A stretch of DNA of 64,000 nucleotides from Panicum virgatum (taxonomy: Eukaryota; Streptophyta; Magnoliopsida; Poales; Poaceae). Made by a program: the position numbers and the translations under genes. Positions 1 to 11,097 of the stretch are shown here, one piece after another. Positions within the stretch are counted from its first letter, which is position 1; every line of letters begins with the position of its first letter. The DNA is taken from the NCBI RefSeq assembly GCF_016808335.1, contig NC_053146.1, forward strand, positions 31,783,495-31,847,494, read 5' to 3'. The notes under the pieces were generated by a model. That model was not told the origin of the DNA. It searched no databases and saw only the letters and a list, made by a program, of their open reading frames with translations.

Positions 1-360
1 TGTTGTCCCAGGTTGTCGCTCTATGAACCGGTCCTTATGGAGAGTGGCCAACCAAGCACTAAGCACCGTGCTGGCCCCCTAAACCATGTTTCTAACAAAA
101 CCAGTTTTAACGAGAAGTGAGCCACTCAAGCCACACAGAGTGCCACTCTCATAATTAAGTTCAAGTAAACCATTAATCAAATTAATTAAAAAGGACCAGA
201 GTGTGTTATAGCGCAGCAACCTAGCACAACTAACCATAATGCAACCCAAAGGATATATATAAAGGATACAAAGTGGCTAGGAAATCCTTATAGGCATACA
301 GTATTAAAATGCAGTATGAAATTGTATTTAAAGGTGAAAGGTTGTTCATGTTATACTTGC

Positions 361-450
361 CTTCCTCGTACTGCTCCTGCTGCTGCTCAAACTGGTCAGA
401 AGGCGGCTGCTCCGGGTACTGGTACTGTTGCTTCTCTGGTAGTTCAACGT
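361..450 (-). other. Conserved LTR exon A (copy L1)
   Basis: This 90-nt stretch on the minus strand is open in the frame shared by all Tekay LTRs here, rich in Glu, Gln and Tyr, with no stop. It is bounded upstream by a T-rich tract ending in TAG and downstream by AAG|GCAAGT, a consensus GC-type splice donor. The matching exon B would lie left of base 1, outside the window. Coding function is inferred from frame conservation only. Confidence 0.5.
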
Positions 451-1273
451 CTACTCACGATCGCAACGCCAAAACAAGTCCACATATACACATACATACA
501 AACAAGAGCAAAAACTAAGAACAAGCATCAAACACATGAAAGCTATAAAGGAACGCACTAAAGGATGAGGCTCGAGGCTAAGATCACAAGAGCACAAGAA
601 ACATTAAATTCAAACTTAAAATGAGGAAGATAGGCTTAGGTAAATCTCATCGGACAAGGAGAATGTTTTAGATATGGCACTTGAGATGATGATACAAGGA
701 TAAATCATTAGAAAGATATGTATACACAAGAGAGTAGTATATCACTTTAATAATTTAACTTAATATTGCAGTGCAATGGCATAGTAATAATTTGGTAATT
801 AAATACTATACCATGAAAGCAATATGAAGCTAATTATTAATATGATATCAATCTGTAGTGTCCACATAAAACTTAACAATGAAATGATATTAAAAATAAT
901 ATCACAAGATGTTTGGGAGAAATTCAGTGCTATGAATCCAGGACTGATGGGCTAACGCGGAAGTTGAATAAAAAGAAAGCAATTTGATTAAATAAATGAT
1001 TGTGCATGAATGAATCCAATATTGATGGAGAAGTACTTGACGTGAATAATTCTGGCCAGCTGGTTAGATTCACATGACACTGTAAATAGTATTCATGAAT
1101 TGATCATAGAGTAGGATCAGACTGTGTAAGAGAATTGATTAGGATTTATGCACAGGTTTTGCATAGATCTAGGAGATTATCGGTAAAAAGGACAGGACAC
1201 AAGAATTAACTGAAATAAAACAAAATACCTTAGGGTCTTACTGCAAAGAGCATCTTTCTCCAGGGAGCATACA

Positions 1274-1464
1274 CTGCACGGCTGGTCACCTGTCCCTTCC
1301 GCATGCGCAGCAGGGAGGAGGCACTGGGGCATGCACTGCACTGCACGGCTAACTGCTTATCCCTTCTGCATGCGCGGCAGGGAGGAGACACTGGGGCATG
1401 CACTGCACTGCATGGCTGATTGGTTGTCCCTTCTGCATGCGCGGCAGGGAGGAGGCACTGGCCT
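1274..1464. repeat. 67-bp minisatellite, about 2.9 copies
   Basis: Three head-to-tail units begin at 1274, 1341 and 1408, each opening with CTGCAYGGCT and containing GCATGCGC and GCAGGGAGGAG. The spacing is exactly 67 bp twice. The array lies inside the L1 LTR and is absent from the other Tekay LTRs here. The apparent ORFs across this region on both strands are a by-product of the repeat and its GC content. Confidence 0.85.
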
Positions 1465-2117
1465 CGCTGCAATTGTCCAAGGCGCGCCATGCTGGCCAGC
1501 TCTGCAGGAGGGGCGCCGACTGGGGAACAGGGCGCAGGGAGGCCTGGGCGCTTGGCCTCCTGGTGCCTCGCGAGCAGGACATTGCCGCGAGCAGGAGCAC
1601 GTGGAGACTGGGGGGCGCCGGTGATGCAGGGCGACGTGCAGGCACAAGGCAGAGGGTGCGATGCAAGAGGTCGCGATGACCTAGGGCCGGCGGCGCTGGT
1701 GTTTAGGGAAAAAAAAGTGGGGTGAGGATAGGGTTTAGGGAGTGCGGGGCGTGTTTAAAAAGGTGGAGGGGGAGAACTGGGCTGCAGCGTTGGGCCGAGT
1801 TGGGAGGTGGGGCGAGCTGGGCTGAGTTGGGTTCTGGTGGACTGCCGGGTGGGTTTCTTCTTTCCTATTTCTCTCTTCTTTTGCAAACCTCACTCAAACT
1901 ATTTGAATTCAAATTTGACTTTGAATTCAAACCACACTCAATAAATTAAAAGTATGCACCAGCATGAATGCACAAGCATGTTGACCCTAAAATAATTTTT
2001 AATTACTTATGCAATAAAATTAGATTAAATGCAAGCTAAGCAAATTAAATCCTTAGAAAATTAAATAAAGCCAATTAAATTTATTATTAAATCGGAAAAT
2101 TAAATTAGGGTGTTACA

Positions 2118-2288
2118 GTACAGAGCGACAACATACAAGAGACGCTGCACCAACACATCGATACATTCCAAGCATGGCAGCGTCACACTAGTGAGAGACT
2201 CCATGACATGGAGCAGTTGCAGTTGCAGCGACTGGAGGAGTGGAGGGCGTACTGCCGCTGGACGGGTTTCAACCCCGATCAGCCGTAG
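2118..2288 (+). pseudogene. C-terminal remnant of an Athila-type internal ORF
   Basis: An open frame runs directly out of the L1 LTR boundary for 56 codons to a TAG at 2286-2288. The peptide is rich in Gln, His, Arg and Leu with heptad-like spacing, and looks like a coiled-coil tail (DTFQAWQRHTSERL near its start). Downstream sequence is the 3' untranslated region, PPT and LTR of the same element, so this is the end of the last ORF of Athila copy A, the position where Athila elements carry an extra or env-like ORF. The rest of the gene is outside the window. Identity beyond position and coiled-coil character is not established. Confidence 0.5.
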
Positions 2289-3693
2289 TGAGCCTGAAGC
2301 TAGCTTGGGGGAGGACCCCCACCAGATGTAACTTGTATCATGTATTTTTAACGCTTTCATAACCTTGCATGAGACCCATAAAAATTTGCAAAACCAGAAA
2401 ATCCATAAAATTTGCATAGCCAAAAACAAAAAAAAATTGCCAAAATTTAGAAAACACCAAAAAAATTTCTTTTAATATGTATAGTAAGCATGGTGTAAGT
2501 TTTCCTTGTTGAGATGATGAATAGTTGCTCTATTAATTTCTTTCATATGCTTAATTACAACTTTGTGCTCTACCTAGTTTTGGGTTCGTTGGCTTAAAAG
2601 TTCAAAACTTAAAACTTGAAACTTGTGGGTAGCAAAAAGTATGATCCAAATCTGAGTTGTTGTGAGCTATGATATGGTTAAGTAGAGTTGCTATGATCTT
2701 CTCTTACGTGAAGCTTGATATACAGAGTATTTAATTTTGAAAACACAAAAATATAATAAAGTTCCTCGATGATATGAAAATTCCTATCCAAAGCCATATG
2801 TTGTTTTCATTGCAAAAACCTTCCACGTATGCAGCTTGCTATCTCATTGAGCTTTGTCAAATTGTTGTGACCCTTAGTGAGATTCATTTCATACTCCCAT
2901 GATCAAGATCACGTACATATTTCCACCACATGCTATGTTTCTACACTAGAAATAAGCAAATATCCATCCACAAAATAAAACTCCATGTCCATGTATGACA
3001 CCACTCTCTCCTAAAGTATATCAAGGATATGGGGCTATGCAAAAAGAAAATAAAAGATGCATACCCAAAGAAGGTAAGCTACATGCTTAGGCATGTCAAA
3101 AAAAAGAGAGAGAAGAAAAGATAGCCCCTTATCCAAAAAGAAAGAAAAAGGGGAGATGGTTCATACAAAGGAGTTCGTACAGCATCCACCAAAAATATCC
3201 ACACACTTGCACATCTTGATCATGGTTTATGACATGTTTCTCCTTTGCATCCAGTCTTTGACTTAGCAAAATATGAGAAGCAGGTATGCCTTCGAATCCT
3301 CCATACCTATAGCTCCACAAAAATAGCCATTAGAGATAGGTTGAGGAGGAAAGACACAATAAAAAGCATTGGTAAGGAATATACACATTGAGCGATTTGA
3401 GAGATCATCCGAGGAACTTTATAAATTTCTTTTGAAAAAACTTTACGAAACCTCTGGATTGACAGTTGAACTAAGGAGAAAGAAATATGAGCACTCTATG
3501 ACACCGTTCTGACTCTCAACCGCCAAAGATGAGGTGAAGCTATAAGCTCCATAGGAGTAAAGTAAGAGGTAAGAACAAAGGCCAACTTATTCAAAATCAA
3601 GGTATGAGTTGGAAATTCAACATCGTAGCAACTCCTAATCAACAACGAGCGCCTTGTTTTGCTCGGGACGAGCAAAACGCTAGCTTGGGGGTG
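2289..3693 (+). other. 3' untranslated region and PPT of Athila copy A
   Basis: No gene is visible. This AT-rich stretch lies between the last ORF and the 3' LTR. It ends with GCTCGGGACGAGCAAAACGC followed by TAGCTTGGGGGTG, the polypurine tract directly before the LTR (about 3681-3693). A related layout, in reverse, is found at 61373-61700 in Athila copy C, including a shared AATCAAGGTATGAG-like motif. Confidence 0.7.
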
Positions 3694-4163
3694 TGTTGAT
3701 GGTCGTTAAGTGTGAAATATGACCATCTACTATACTCATAAAAGAAGGAAAACCATACCTCTTACTCGCATATTTGTATCACTAACCTAGCTCCACAGTT
3801 GTTTTCAAACATTTATGTTTTCAGGAGCACAAGTCCGGAATAAGAAGAAAACACGAAGAATATGCAGACAAAGTCGCAGAAGATCGCGACCTGCGTAACA
3901 CATGCAAAAGAGGCCCACTTGATAGACCAAACCGACCAATGAAGCCTCGGCACCGATGTACCAATACCAAGGCCCACCAGGAAGTGTACCAGAGAAGGAC
4001 GGTGGCCAGAGGCGGCAAGGTGGGGCCGGCCGAACCAGGGGTTCGGCCGAACCCCCCTGAAGCCCGTCCGGGTGCATTTTGGCGGAAAGGCGGTGCTGAT
4101 CCTCCTGAAGGCGGTTCTCTGTGTTTCCATGTATAGTTTTGGCGTGAACCGACCTATCCAAGC

Positions 4164-4172
4164 TATATAAGG
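4164..4172 (+). promoter_or_regulatory. Putative TATA box, Athila A LTR
   Basis: TATATAAGG is followed by GGCCTCCCTC, as in the LTR at 42930-42938 and, as TATAAAAGG, at 21085-21093. Conserved position in three related LTRs suggests the pol II promoter of the element. Confidence 0.6.
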
Positions 4173-4521
4173 GGCCTCCCTCCACACACTCCACACACAC
4201 CAATTGAAGGCCTCTCTCTCACACTCTTTTTGTGACTTGTACTCCTTAGGGTAGTAGAGCCAGGCTAGTACTTCATCTTTTTAGCGAATCCAGTCGTCCT
4301 CGGGGTCGGCGAGCAATCCTCGGACTCTGGTATGGCTTTGTATTCCAACTTTCGTTATGCTATTCAATATGAGTTCATTCTTGGTTATATTGCCAGGTTC
4401 TTAGCATGCTTAGCCTTGATCTATGCTTTATCATGTTATACTAGTTGCTTGCTTAGATCAGGTGATCTGGGTAAGGATATCGGTTCGTTGTGCATTCGGG
4501 CTTGCCTTAGCATCTTACCTA

Positions 4522-4937
4522 TGTCAGTGTTTACCGCCAAGCCTGCTCAGGGATAACCTTAGCAGTAAGGTTTGTAGGTAGGGATCGACTACTCTAGAAC
4601 TCGATGATGCAAGGAACACAAAGATTTAAATAGGTTCGGGCCGCGAGTTGCGTAATACCCTACATCCTGTGTGGTGGTTTGTATTGCCTTAGGTGTTGAT
4701 ATGTTTCGAGGGGATACCTGCCCGCCCTTATATATCCGGGGGGACAGGTTTACATGGAAAGTCCTAGATGAGTATAGTTGGAGTCCTACTATAGTACGAT
4801 CGGGTAGTTTTCTTTGTACTGCGGCTAGTTCTACGCCTATCCGGGTAGTTACAAGAGAGATAAGGTACATCCATGAGCTATCCCTTACTCTAGAACATTC
4901 TATGCCTATAAGCAGTCCCGCTGCCCTGGGTCTAACA
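4522..4937 (-). repeat. Solo LTR of a Tat-type element, TSD ACCTA
   Basis: This 416-bp unit is flanked by ACCTA at 4517-4521 and again at 4938-4942. It begins TGTCAGTGTTTACCGCC and ends TCTAACA on the plus strand, so its sense orientation is minus. It is homologous to the LTRs at 20113-20529 and 27605-28020, and a TATA-like TATATAAGG is on the minus strand at 4726-4734. No internal sequence remains, so it formed by recombination between the two LTRs of a former full element inserted in the Athila LTR. Confidence 0.93.
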
Positions 4938-5440
4938 ACCTATCCATCCGAAGGGTGGGGGACCCGGGGGTGCTGAGGTAGTGACCTCATATGCGGCCAT
5001 GGTGCCCGGGTATGCGGGATCCCTCAGATATGACGGTGCTCCACGGTTTGACTGGGGTAGACCGTAGGTGGTGACAGCCTTGTCGGTCCGCCAGGAAGCT
5101 GCTTCTCGGTTAGCGTACTCCCCGACGTTTGGGTATCATGTAGGAGTTTATGCAAAGATGAAACGGGACTGGTTGTTCTCCAGTGCGGGCCATTCTCCCC
5201 GATGTCCCTAATTTCCCGGCACCTGCAGCTCTAAGCATGTGATAACATAACTTATCTGCTAACATGAATAGTATACTAGGATATGTGCCTATGCTCCCAC
5301 TAACCTTAGGTTTGCCTATTTATTCTTTATTCATGAGAGTTGGCTGTTCTGTGTGTGTCATATTACCCCTGATTATCCTTATTTATCACTTACCCCTGTT
5401 TAATCAGTAGTCTGAACCTTATTTCATATGACTTATCTCA

Positions 5441-7405
5441 ATGATAGAAGCGTATCTCAAAGATTATCATTGGCAAAGAAATATCAAGACAAAAGATCAA
5501 ATACTCACAAGCTTGAGCGATCTGCAATTGTTCTTAAAGCTTTGACTTATCCTCCTGGAGCTTTGATTTCTCTTCTTCAAGATTCTTGATTTGCCTCTTC
5601 ATGTCACAAAGTTCGAGCAGCAAGGGATTCATCTAGTCGTTTGGCAATTAGGATGTTCTGCTGCTCCAAGGTTTTCCGATTGTCAACAGTCTTATATAAA
5701 GCCTGAGACTTCATAAAAGACCGATTGGCAACATCCTGTAAAAACAAGACTGGTCAGGTGTCATCAACTACTCGACATTGGCAAGCAGTAGCAAAAGAAG
5801 GTTTACCTTGGTATATTTCAAACACCATTGCATGGAATCTGCGAGCTTCTTCATATTCTCCACAGACAACAATGGATCATCAAAGAGCTCCTTACCCAAT
5901 TCTTCCTAGGTAGATTGCGGCATTGACTGAAAGGGTACTAGTCGAACAGTGGGATTCTTCGACCCTTCAGCTTTATCACTGCCAGATCCAGCAGTGTTTG
6001 AATTGCTTCCAACAGCTGCAAAAGGTGTAGATGCGGGTAGTTTAGGAGTGGGCTCTTTTGACGCTTCCGACATGCCCGCGTTTGGGGAGAGAGTAGCCGA
6101 ATTCTCGATCAACCCAATTATTGGAGAATCGGGAGTGGATCGAGTACTTGTATCTAGACTACTTTCCATCCAGTTACGGAAATCTAGGATTTGATCTTTC
6201 TCTTGAGCTGGAAGATATTGAATCCTAGCCAAGTAAAATTTCAAATCAGAAAGCTGAGGCAAAAGGGATGTAATTAAAGAGTATTAGACACTTACTGGCC
6301 AGCATCAAGACGAGGTATCTTCCTCTGTAGCAATGATCCAGGAGTGGCCTTCCATTTCTTGCTATCATCAGAAGCAGCATCTACTGAAGTTGGAGGCATA
6401 CAATACCATGTCTTATAATTTTTCTGCAAAAGAAGCAAGGGTCCATCAGAAGATAAAAACTTTAATTAAAAGTACTCAGCTGTGTTTTCTCAACACTTAC
6501 CCATGCATTTTCGGGAGGATTCTTGGCCCAGAAGAGTATTGGAAGCTTCAAAGATTTGTCAAAATTATCGAGTACTTTACAACATCTTCTGATTACATTA
6601 GACTGAACCATTGGTTTTGGCGACATTCTGGTAGCATCTTCTGCCCCTTCATATCTGAAGGCTGGATGTTGTCGATGCTGAAGAGGCTAGATCCGATGGC
6701 TCGCAAAGGAGAAGACCACATGATCTCCAGTAACTCCCTTGTTTTTCACCTATGTAATGACTCTAAGGAGGCACTCGACTTGTTGGCCACCAGGTCCCAT
6801 ACTCGTCCAGTTTTCTTGGACTTGGGGGGGGGCACCAGGAACTCTTTCTGGAAGTGGAGATTCAAAGTTCCTGACATGAAACCAGAATTAGTTCCACTCA
6901 AGTCCTTTACCTGCTGGATCATACGCTAAGTACTTGTCCCGAGTTTCAGGGCGGAGTATTAGTTCACATCCACCGACGACGGCAGGTTTGGTAGCATTTG
7001 GGACGGGGACAAGGATAAAGAAATGTTGAAAAAGGTGAAAGTAGGGAAGAATACCAAGGAATGCTTCACAAAAATGAGTGAAAATAGAAAGATGCAAAAT
7101 GGATTGGGGAGTCAGATGATGCAATTGGTTTCCCAAGAATTGCATAAGAGCATATAAAAATTCCGACACGGGTAGTGCAAGGCCACGTTCCACAAAGTCA
7201 CAGAATATAACGGTTTTAAGGGTACCTTCCATAGGGTACTCTTCTACTTTGCCTGGCCGCATTGGATCACGGCCTGAGTTTGGAGGAGACCCAAATTCTC
7301 CAGTTCTTGCACCGCTGATTCGGACATTTTACTTTTGCTCCAGCTCATCGAAAGATTGGCAACTGCTTCGTCTTCAACCTTGGATTTGATCTTCTTGGGA
7401 GCCAT
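5441..7405 (-). pseudogene. Antisense gene of Tat copy 1 (PF04195-like), spliced, truncated
   Basis: The gene runs opposite to its host element, which is a plus-strand Tat copy. A start codon at 7405-7403 opens MAPKK, then a helical stretch, then a conserved block at 7262-6888 with HHLTPQSILHLSIFTHFCEAF and a Pro/Phe-rich hydrophobic run. This looks like the grass 'putative gypsy type transposon' domain family (PF04195); I recall the family pattern and could not search. A further exon lies at 6262-5906 with a Ser/Thr/Pro-rich tail (SDLKFYLARIQYLPAQEKDQ). GT-AG introns separate exons, at sites shared with Tat copy 2. A stop near 7245 and frame changes break it, and the 3' end is cut off at about 5441. 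Antisense genes upstream of the 3' LTR are known in Tat-lineage elements. Confidence 0.65.
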
Positions 7406-7514
7406 CTCAACGTCACGAATTTAGGCTCGAGGGCTACGAGAGGGGCTATGGATGGCACCGGCAGTGAGCAAGTGTGGATCTGAATTCGACGGCGGCCAGG
7501 AGTTCAAAGGGTAA

Positions 7515-10500
7515 TGTAACACCCGGTTTATAAAAGAACATAAACCGAGCAATCATATACGTGCCAGGATCAAGTCACACGTATATACAACAGAATGAAC
7601 AGTATATCATAGCACATATCACGTAAAAAGACATAATAAAGCGAATACGAAAGTTATTTATTACAATAATGACAAAAATGTCTGATACAGCGGAAGCGAA
7701 GTACAAAATACGATAAAAGCTCTCCGAAGCTGAAGCAGGGCGCCACAGGGACGTCGACTGGGAGACGAAGCACCTAGAAGTCCTCGTAGTCCTGGTAGCG
7801 CTGGACGAACTCCCTCGTGTCGGCAGGAACTGAGCAGCAGTAGCGTAGCCAAGAGGAAAAAGTAGAGAAGAGGCAAGGGTGAGTACACAACTTGTACTCA
7901 ACAAGTATAACACAAACTATGAGGCTCTAGGCTGGCTGACTCAACTGCATTAGCTTTTAAGTGTTGGCAAAGTTTTATTAAAGCTATTTACTACTGAGTT
8001 GATGAATTACCATTAACCCGGTTACATAGTAATTAATCAGGATTAATTAAGAAACTACTGGGAACCAAACCGAAACCAAGCCACCAAGGTAACCCCGAGA
8101 AGCACCTCCCTCGTCGGAAGGAGATAACTCCACTAATCAAAAGGAGGATCTGGGCCGCTCATAACCGTGAGCACGGCTAGTATACCAGTTTTACACTCTG
8201 CAGAGGTTGCACATCTTTACCCACAAGTCGTGAGCTACGCCAGTTGTTCATCACACTTCCTTAGGTGAGATGGCCAGCGACTCACTACGAGGCCGTTACA
8301 AAGAATCTCGTTGGTAAGGCGTAACCGCGAGAGTTAGGTCAGCGACGATGGGGCCCACCTCACGGGGGTACAAGCACAGGAGCGCAATCCAAGCACAGAC
8401 CAGCCGGAGGAGCAGGGACCATTGAAGCTTACTACTCTTGCCCCGCAGGTAAGTTACTCCAAACCAAAAAGACCTAATTAGTAAGCCAAGTCTATCCCAT
8501 TCTAGCCTTGTGGTAGCGCTGTTGTCCCAGGTTGTCGCTCTATGAACCGGTCCTTATGGAGAGTGGCCAACCAAGCACTAAGCACCGTGCTGGCCCCCTA
8601 AACCATGTTTCTACAAAAACATCTTTTAACGAGACGTGAGCCACTCATCCACACAGAGGGCCACTCTCAGAATTAAGTTCAAGTAAACCATTAATCAATT
8701 TAATTAAAAAGGACCAAAGTGTGTTATAGCGCAGCAACCTAGCACAACTAACCAAAATGCAACCCAAAGGTATATATAAAGGATATAAAGTGGCTAGGAA
8801 ATCCTTATAGGCATACAGTATTAAAATGCAGTATGAAATTGTATTTAAAGATGATAGGTTGTTCATGTTATACTTGCCTTCCTCGTACTGCTCTGGCTGC
8901 TGCTCAAACTGCTCCGAAGACGGCTGCTCCGGAAACTGGTACTGGGGCTCCTCAACTGGATCAACGTCTACTCACGAACACATGGCCAAAACAAAGCACA
9001 AAATAAGCATACAAGCAAACACTAACAAAAAGCTAAGAAACAGTACATCAATACATGAAAACAGCGCACAAAACTACTCTAGAACTATTCTACGCAGTTA
9101 CAACGATCGCGTGGATATAAAGAACGCTAAAAACGGAGCTAAAACGCATAAACTAGGCCTAAAACAAGTTCTAGGGGCTTATTTGTAAGAAAAACAGAGT
9201 TCCAGGGGGTTTTCTGCTAAAACCGAGGACTAAAACGTAAATAAACATTAAATCTAAGGGCTGATGTGCAAAAACACAAGGCCTGGACTGCGGGTGCTAA
9301 TTTGGGAAAACTCAGGGGCTTAAATGAATAAAACAGGGCCAAACCGTAATTATTTTTCAAAAGGAGTGGACTGCGGGTTGATTTGCAGAGAGTCCAGGGA
9401 CTCTTTAGCAAAAGTACCGGCCGAACCGGTACCTTTGATCCCAGACCGTTGGATCTCGATCCGACGATTCGGATCTAGCGGGGATGCGATCTAATCTGGG
9501 CCCTAGGTTTCGGATCGGACGGCTCTTAGGCGATTGGGTGTGGGGCGGCGGCGGAACGCGCCGGCGTGCCCTGTTCCGCGGCGGCGCAGCATAGGGCTCG
9601 CCGGAGTTCATCGGATCTGACGTTCTGGGGCTAGATTTGGCATGCGGTTTGGCCTGGGAGGTAGTACGCCTCATGCGTAAACCACTGGGGAACTTAAAGA
9701 AGCGCGGCAGGGCTGGGAAGGGGACTCCCGCCGACATGGGCGGTTCGGCGGCGGTGGTGAAGCGCCGGCAAGCGCGGCCGGGGCACCTAGGGTGCGCTAC
9801 AGGTTCTAATCGCCCGTACAAAAGAAACAGGGAAGCAAGGGCGTGCTCACCGAGGCTCGGAGCAGTAGAGAGCGTGGCGCAGGGGAGGTTGACGGCGTGA
9901 AACGGCGGCGGGTCGGCGCTGGGTTCGGGGAGGGGTCGATGAGATGCAGCTCCGGCCTCCAATTCCCTCGAGCAGGTGTGCTGGTCGGCTGTGGTCCCAG
10001 AGAAGCTGTCAGTGAGGTCAAGAGGCCAGCGGCGGGGCTGAATCGCGGCGAGAATTCCACTCACCGGCGATGGGTCTCCGGCGAAAATCAGGAAAAAGGC
10101 GCGGTGCAAGGGTGGATGCGACGTTCTAGGGCTTGGCGAGGGTTGCTGGATGAGGGTGGGGCACCGGAGAGGGTCACGGCCACTTAAGAAGGGTCCGGAG
10201 ATCTTGGATACGCGTGCCCGTCGTGGACACCGCGGGGATTGCGCCCGGATCCGTGCGCGCGGAGAAATCGGATCACGGCGCGGTTCTGCGGGATTCAGGC
10301 TCGGGCGGAGCTTCTAGAAGGGGGACGCGCACGGGAGACTGCACAGTGGGTCCTACAGGGGCCGGCGGTCCACGGCGCAGCGGCGTCCGGGACGGAAACA
10401 AAACAGAGCAGGCGCGGCGTTTGCGGGCGGAGGAAGGGGACGGGTCCGACAGGCGGGCCCGGGCTGCAGTGAGGGGAAAGGCGAGGCGCGGCAGCGGGCG

Positions 10501-10962
10501 CTAACTGGTGGGGTCGGGCGCGCAGGGAGCCAGGAGAGGGAGCGGGCGATCGGGGGGCGCGGCGCAGGCTGACGGGTGGGCCAGGCCGAGCGGGCTGCTG
10601 CGTGGCCGCGCTGGGCCGCGGCTGGGCAGGCCGGGGAGGTGTGGGTTTGGGCCGGACGAGGGAGAGAGGTGGGCTGCGGGTTGGGTTTTGAGTTTTTGTT
10701 TTGGGTTTTCTTTCTATTTCTCCTTTTCTATTTCTAATCCAATCAAAGTTTGAATTCAAATTTGAATTTGAATTCAAACCACACTCAAATAAAATTATGC
10801 ACCAGCATGAATGCAACAAAAATTTAAACTTATGATAAATTTTAATTAATTAAGGAACAAAAATTAGATTAAATGCCAACTAAACACAATAAACCTTAGA
10901 AAATTTAACTAAAGCCAATTAAATTTATTAATAAATGCTGAAATTTAAATTAGGGTGTTACA
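7515..10962 (-). repeat. 3' LTR of the minus-strand Tekay element
   Basis: The LTR is 3448 bp. In element sense it starts TGTAACACCCTAATTT (10962 downward) and ends GGTGTTACA at 7515. The middle (about 9400-10700) is GC-rich and resembles a plant gene 5' region, while both ends are AT-rich. Long open frames in the GC-rich part, such as 9405-10109, disagree between LTR copies in frame and I do not treat them as genes, apart from the spliced exons A and B. Confidence 0.95.
7774..8967 (-). other. Conserved LTR exons A and B with GC-AG intron (intact copy)
   Basis: Exon A is 8967-8878 (90 nt) and exon B is 7829-7774 (56 nt, ending in TAG). The donor reads AAG|GCAAGT and the acceptor CTGCTGCTCAG after a pyrimidine-rich tract, so the intron is of the GC-AG class. 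Phases match: exon A ends with one base and exon B begins with two. Exon A codes an acidic Glu/Gln/Tyr-rich stretch (EEPQYQFPEQPSS), and exon B ends REFVQRYQDYEDF. An upstream donor at 9850 (CCTCG|GTGAGC) has the right phase for exon A. No stop occurs in this copy. Function unknown. Confidence 0.5.
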
Positions 10963-10964
10963 GA

Positions 10965-10976
10965 CCCTACCCCCTT
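10965..10976 (-). promoter_or_regulatory. Polypurine tract of the minus-strand Tekay element
   Basis: In sense it reads AAGGGGGTAGGG, followed by TC and the 3' LTR start TGTAACACC. The plus-strand Tekay copy has the same tract at 55520-55531. Confidence 0.9.
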
Positions 10977-11097
10977 AAAGAAATCTCGTCCCCGAGATTT
11001 AGCTGGGCTGGCTAGCAAAGAGACCTGGATATGTCTTCTTTAGCTCATCTTCTCGCTCCCATGTAGCCTCAGCTTCACTGTGGTGACTCCACTGAAC

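Larger units (their letters stand above)
1..2117 (-). repeat. Tekay-type LTR, truncated by window edge (copy L1)
   Basis: The sequence matches the inner and outer parts of the LTRs at 7515-10962 and 16148-19597 in the same orientation, and ends with the shared terminus TGTTACA at 2111-2117. In element sense it reads on the minus strand. It is a divergent subfamily member: the block around 1230-1700 is largely replaced by a minisatellite and other GC-rich sequence. The next 5 bases, GTACA at 2118-2122, would be the target duplication, but the other end lies outside the window, so a solo LTR and a full element cannot be told apart. It is inserted in the coding end of an Athila-type ORF. Confidence 0.85.
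3694..5440 (+). repeat. 3' LTR of Athila copy A, interrupted and truncated
   Basis: It starts with TGTTGATGG right after the PPT and is related to the LTRs at 20616-21875 and 42457-43699. It shares the TATA region TATATAAGG at 4164-4172 and the palindrome GGTTCGGCCGAACC at 4040-4053. A Tat solo LTR sits inside it (4522-4937). The expected end of the LTR (the ...CCCAACA terminus seen in the other two copies) is missing; the sequence changes to Tat copy 1 at roughly 5430-5465. The exact right edge is uncertain. Confidence 0.75.

Noticed and set aside
9405..10109. 234-codon minus-strand ORF in the Tekay LTR
   Set aside because: The homologous stretch in the twin LTR (18037-18740) is broken by one-base indels, so the frame is not maintained as a whole; it reflects GC-rich composition. 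Only the short exons A and B behave like coding sequence.
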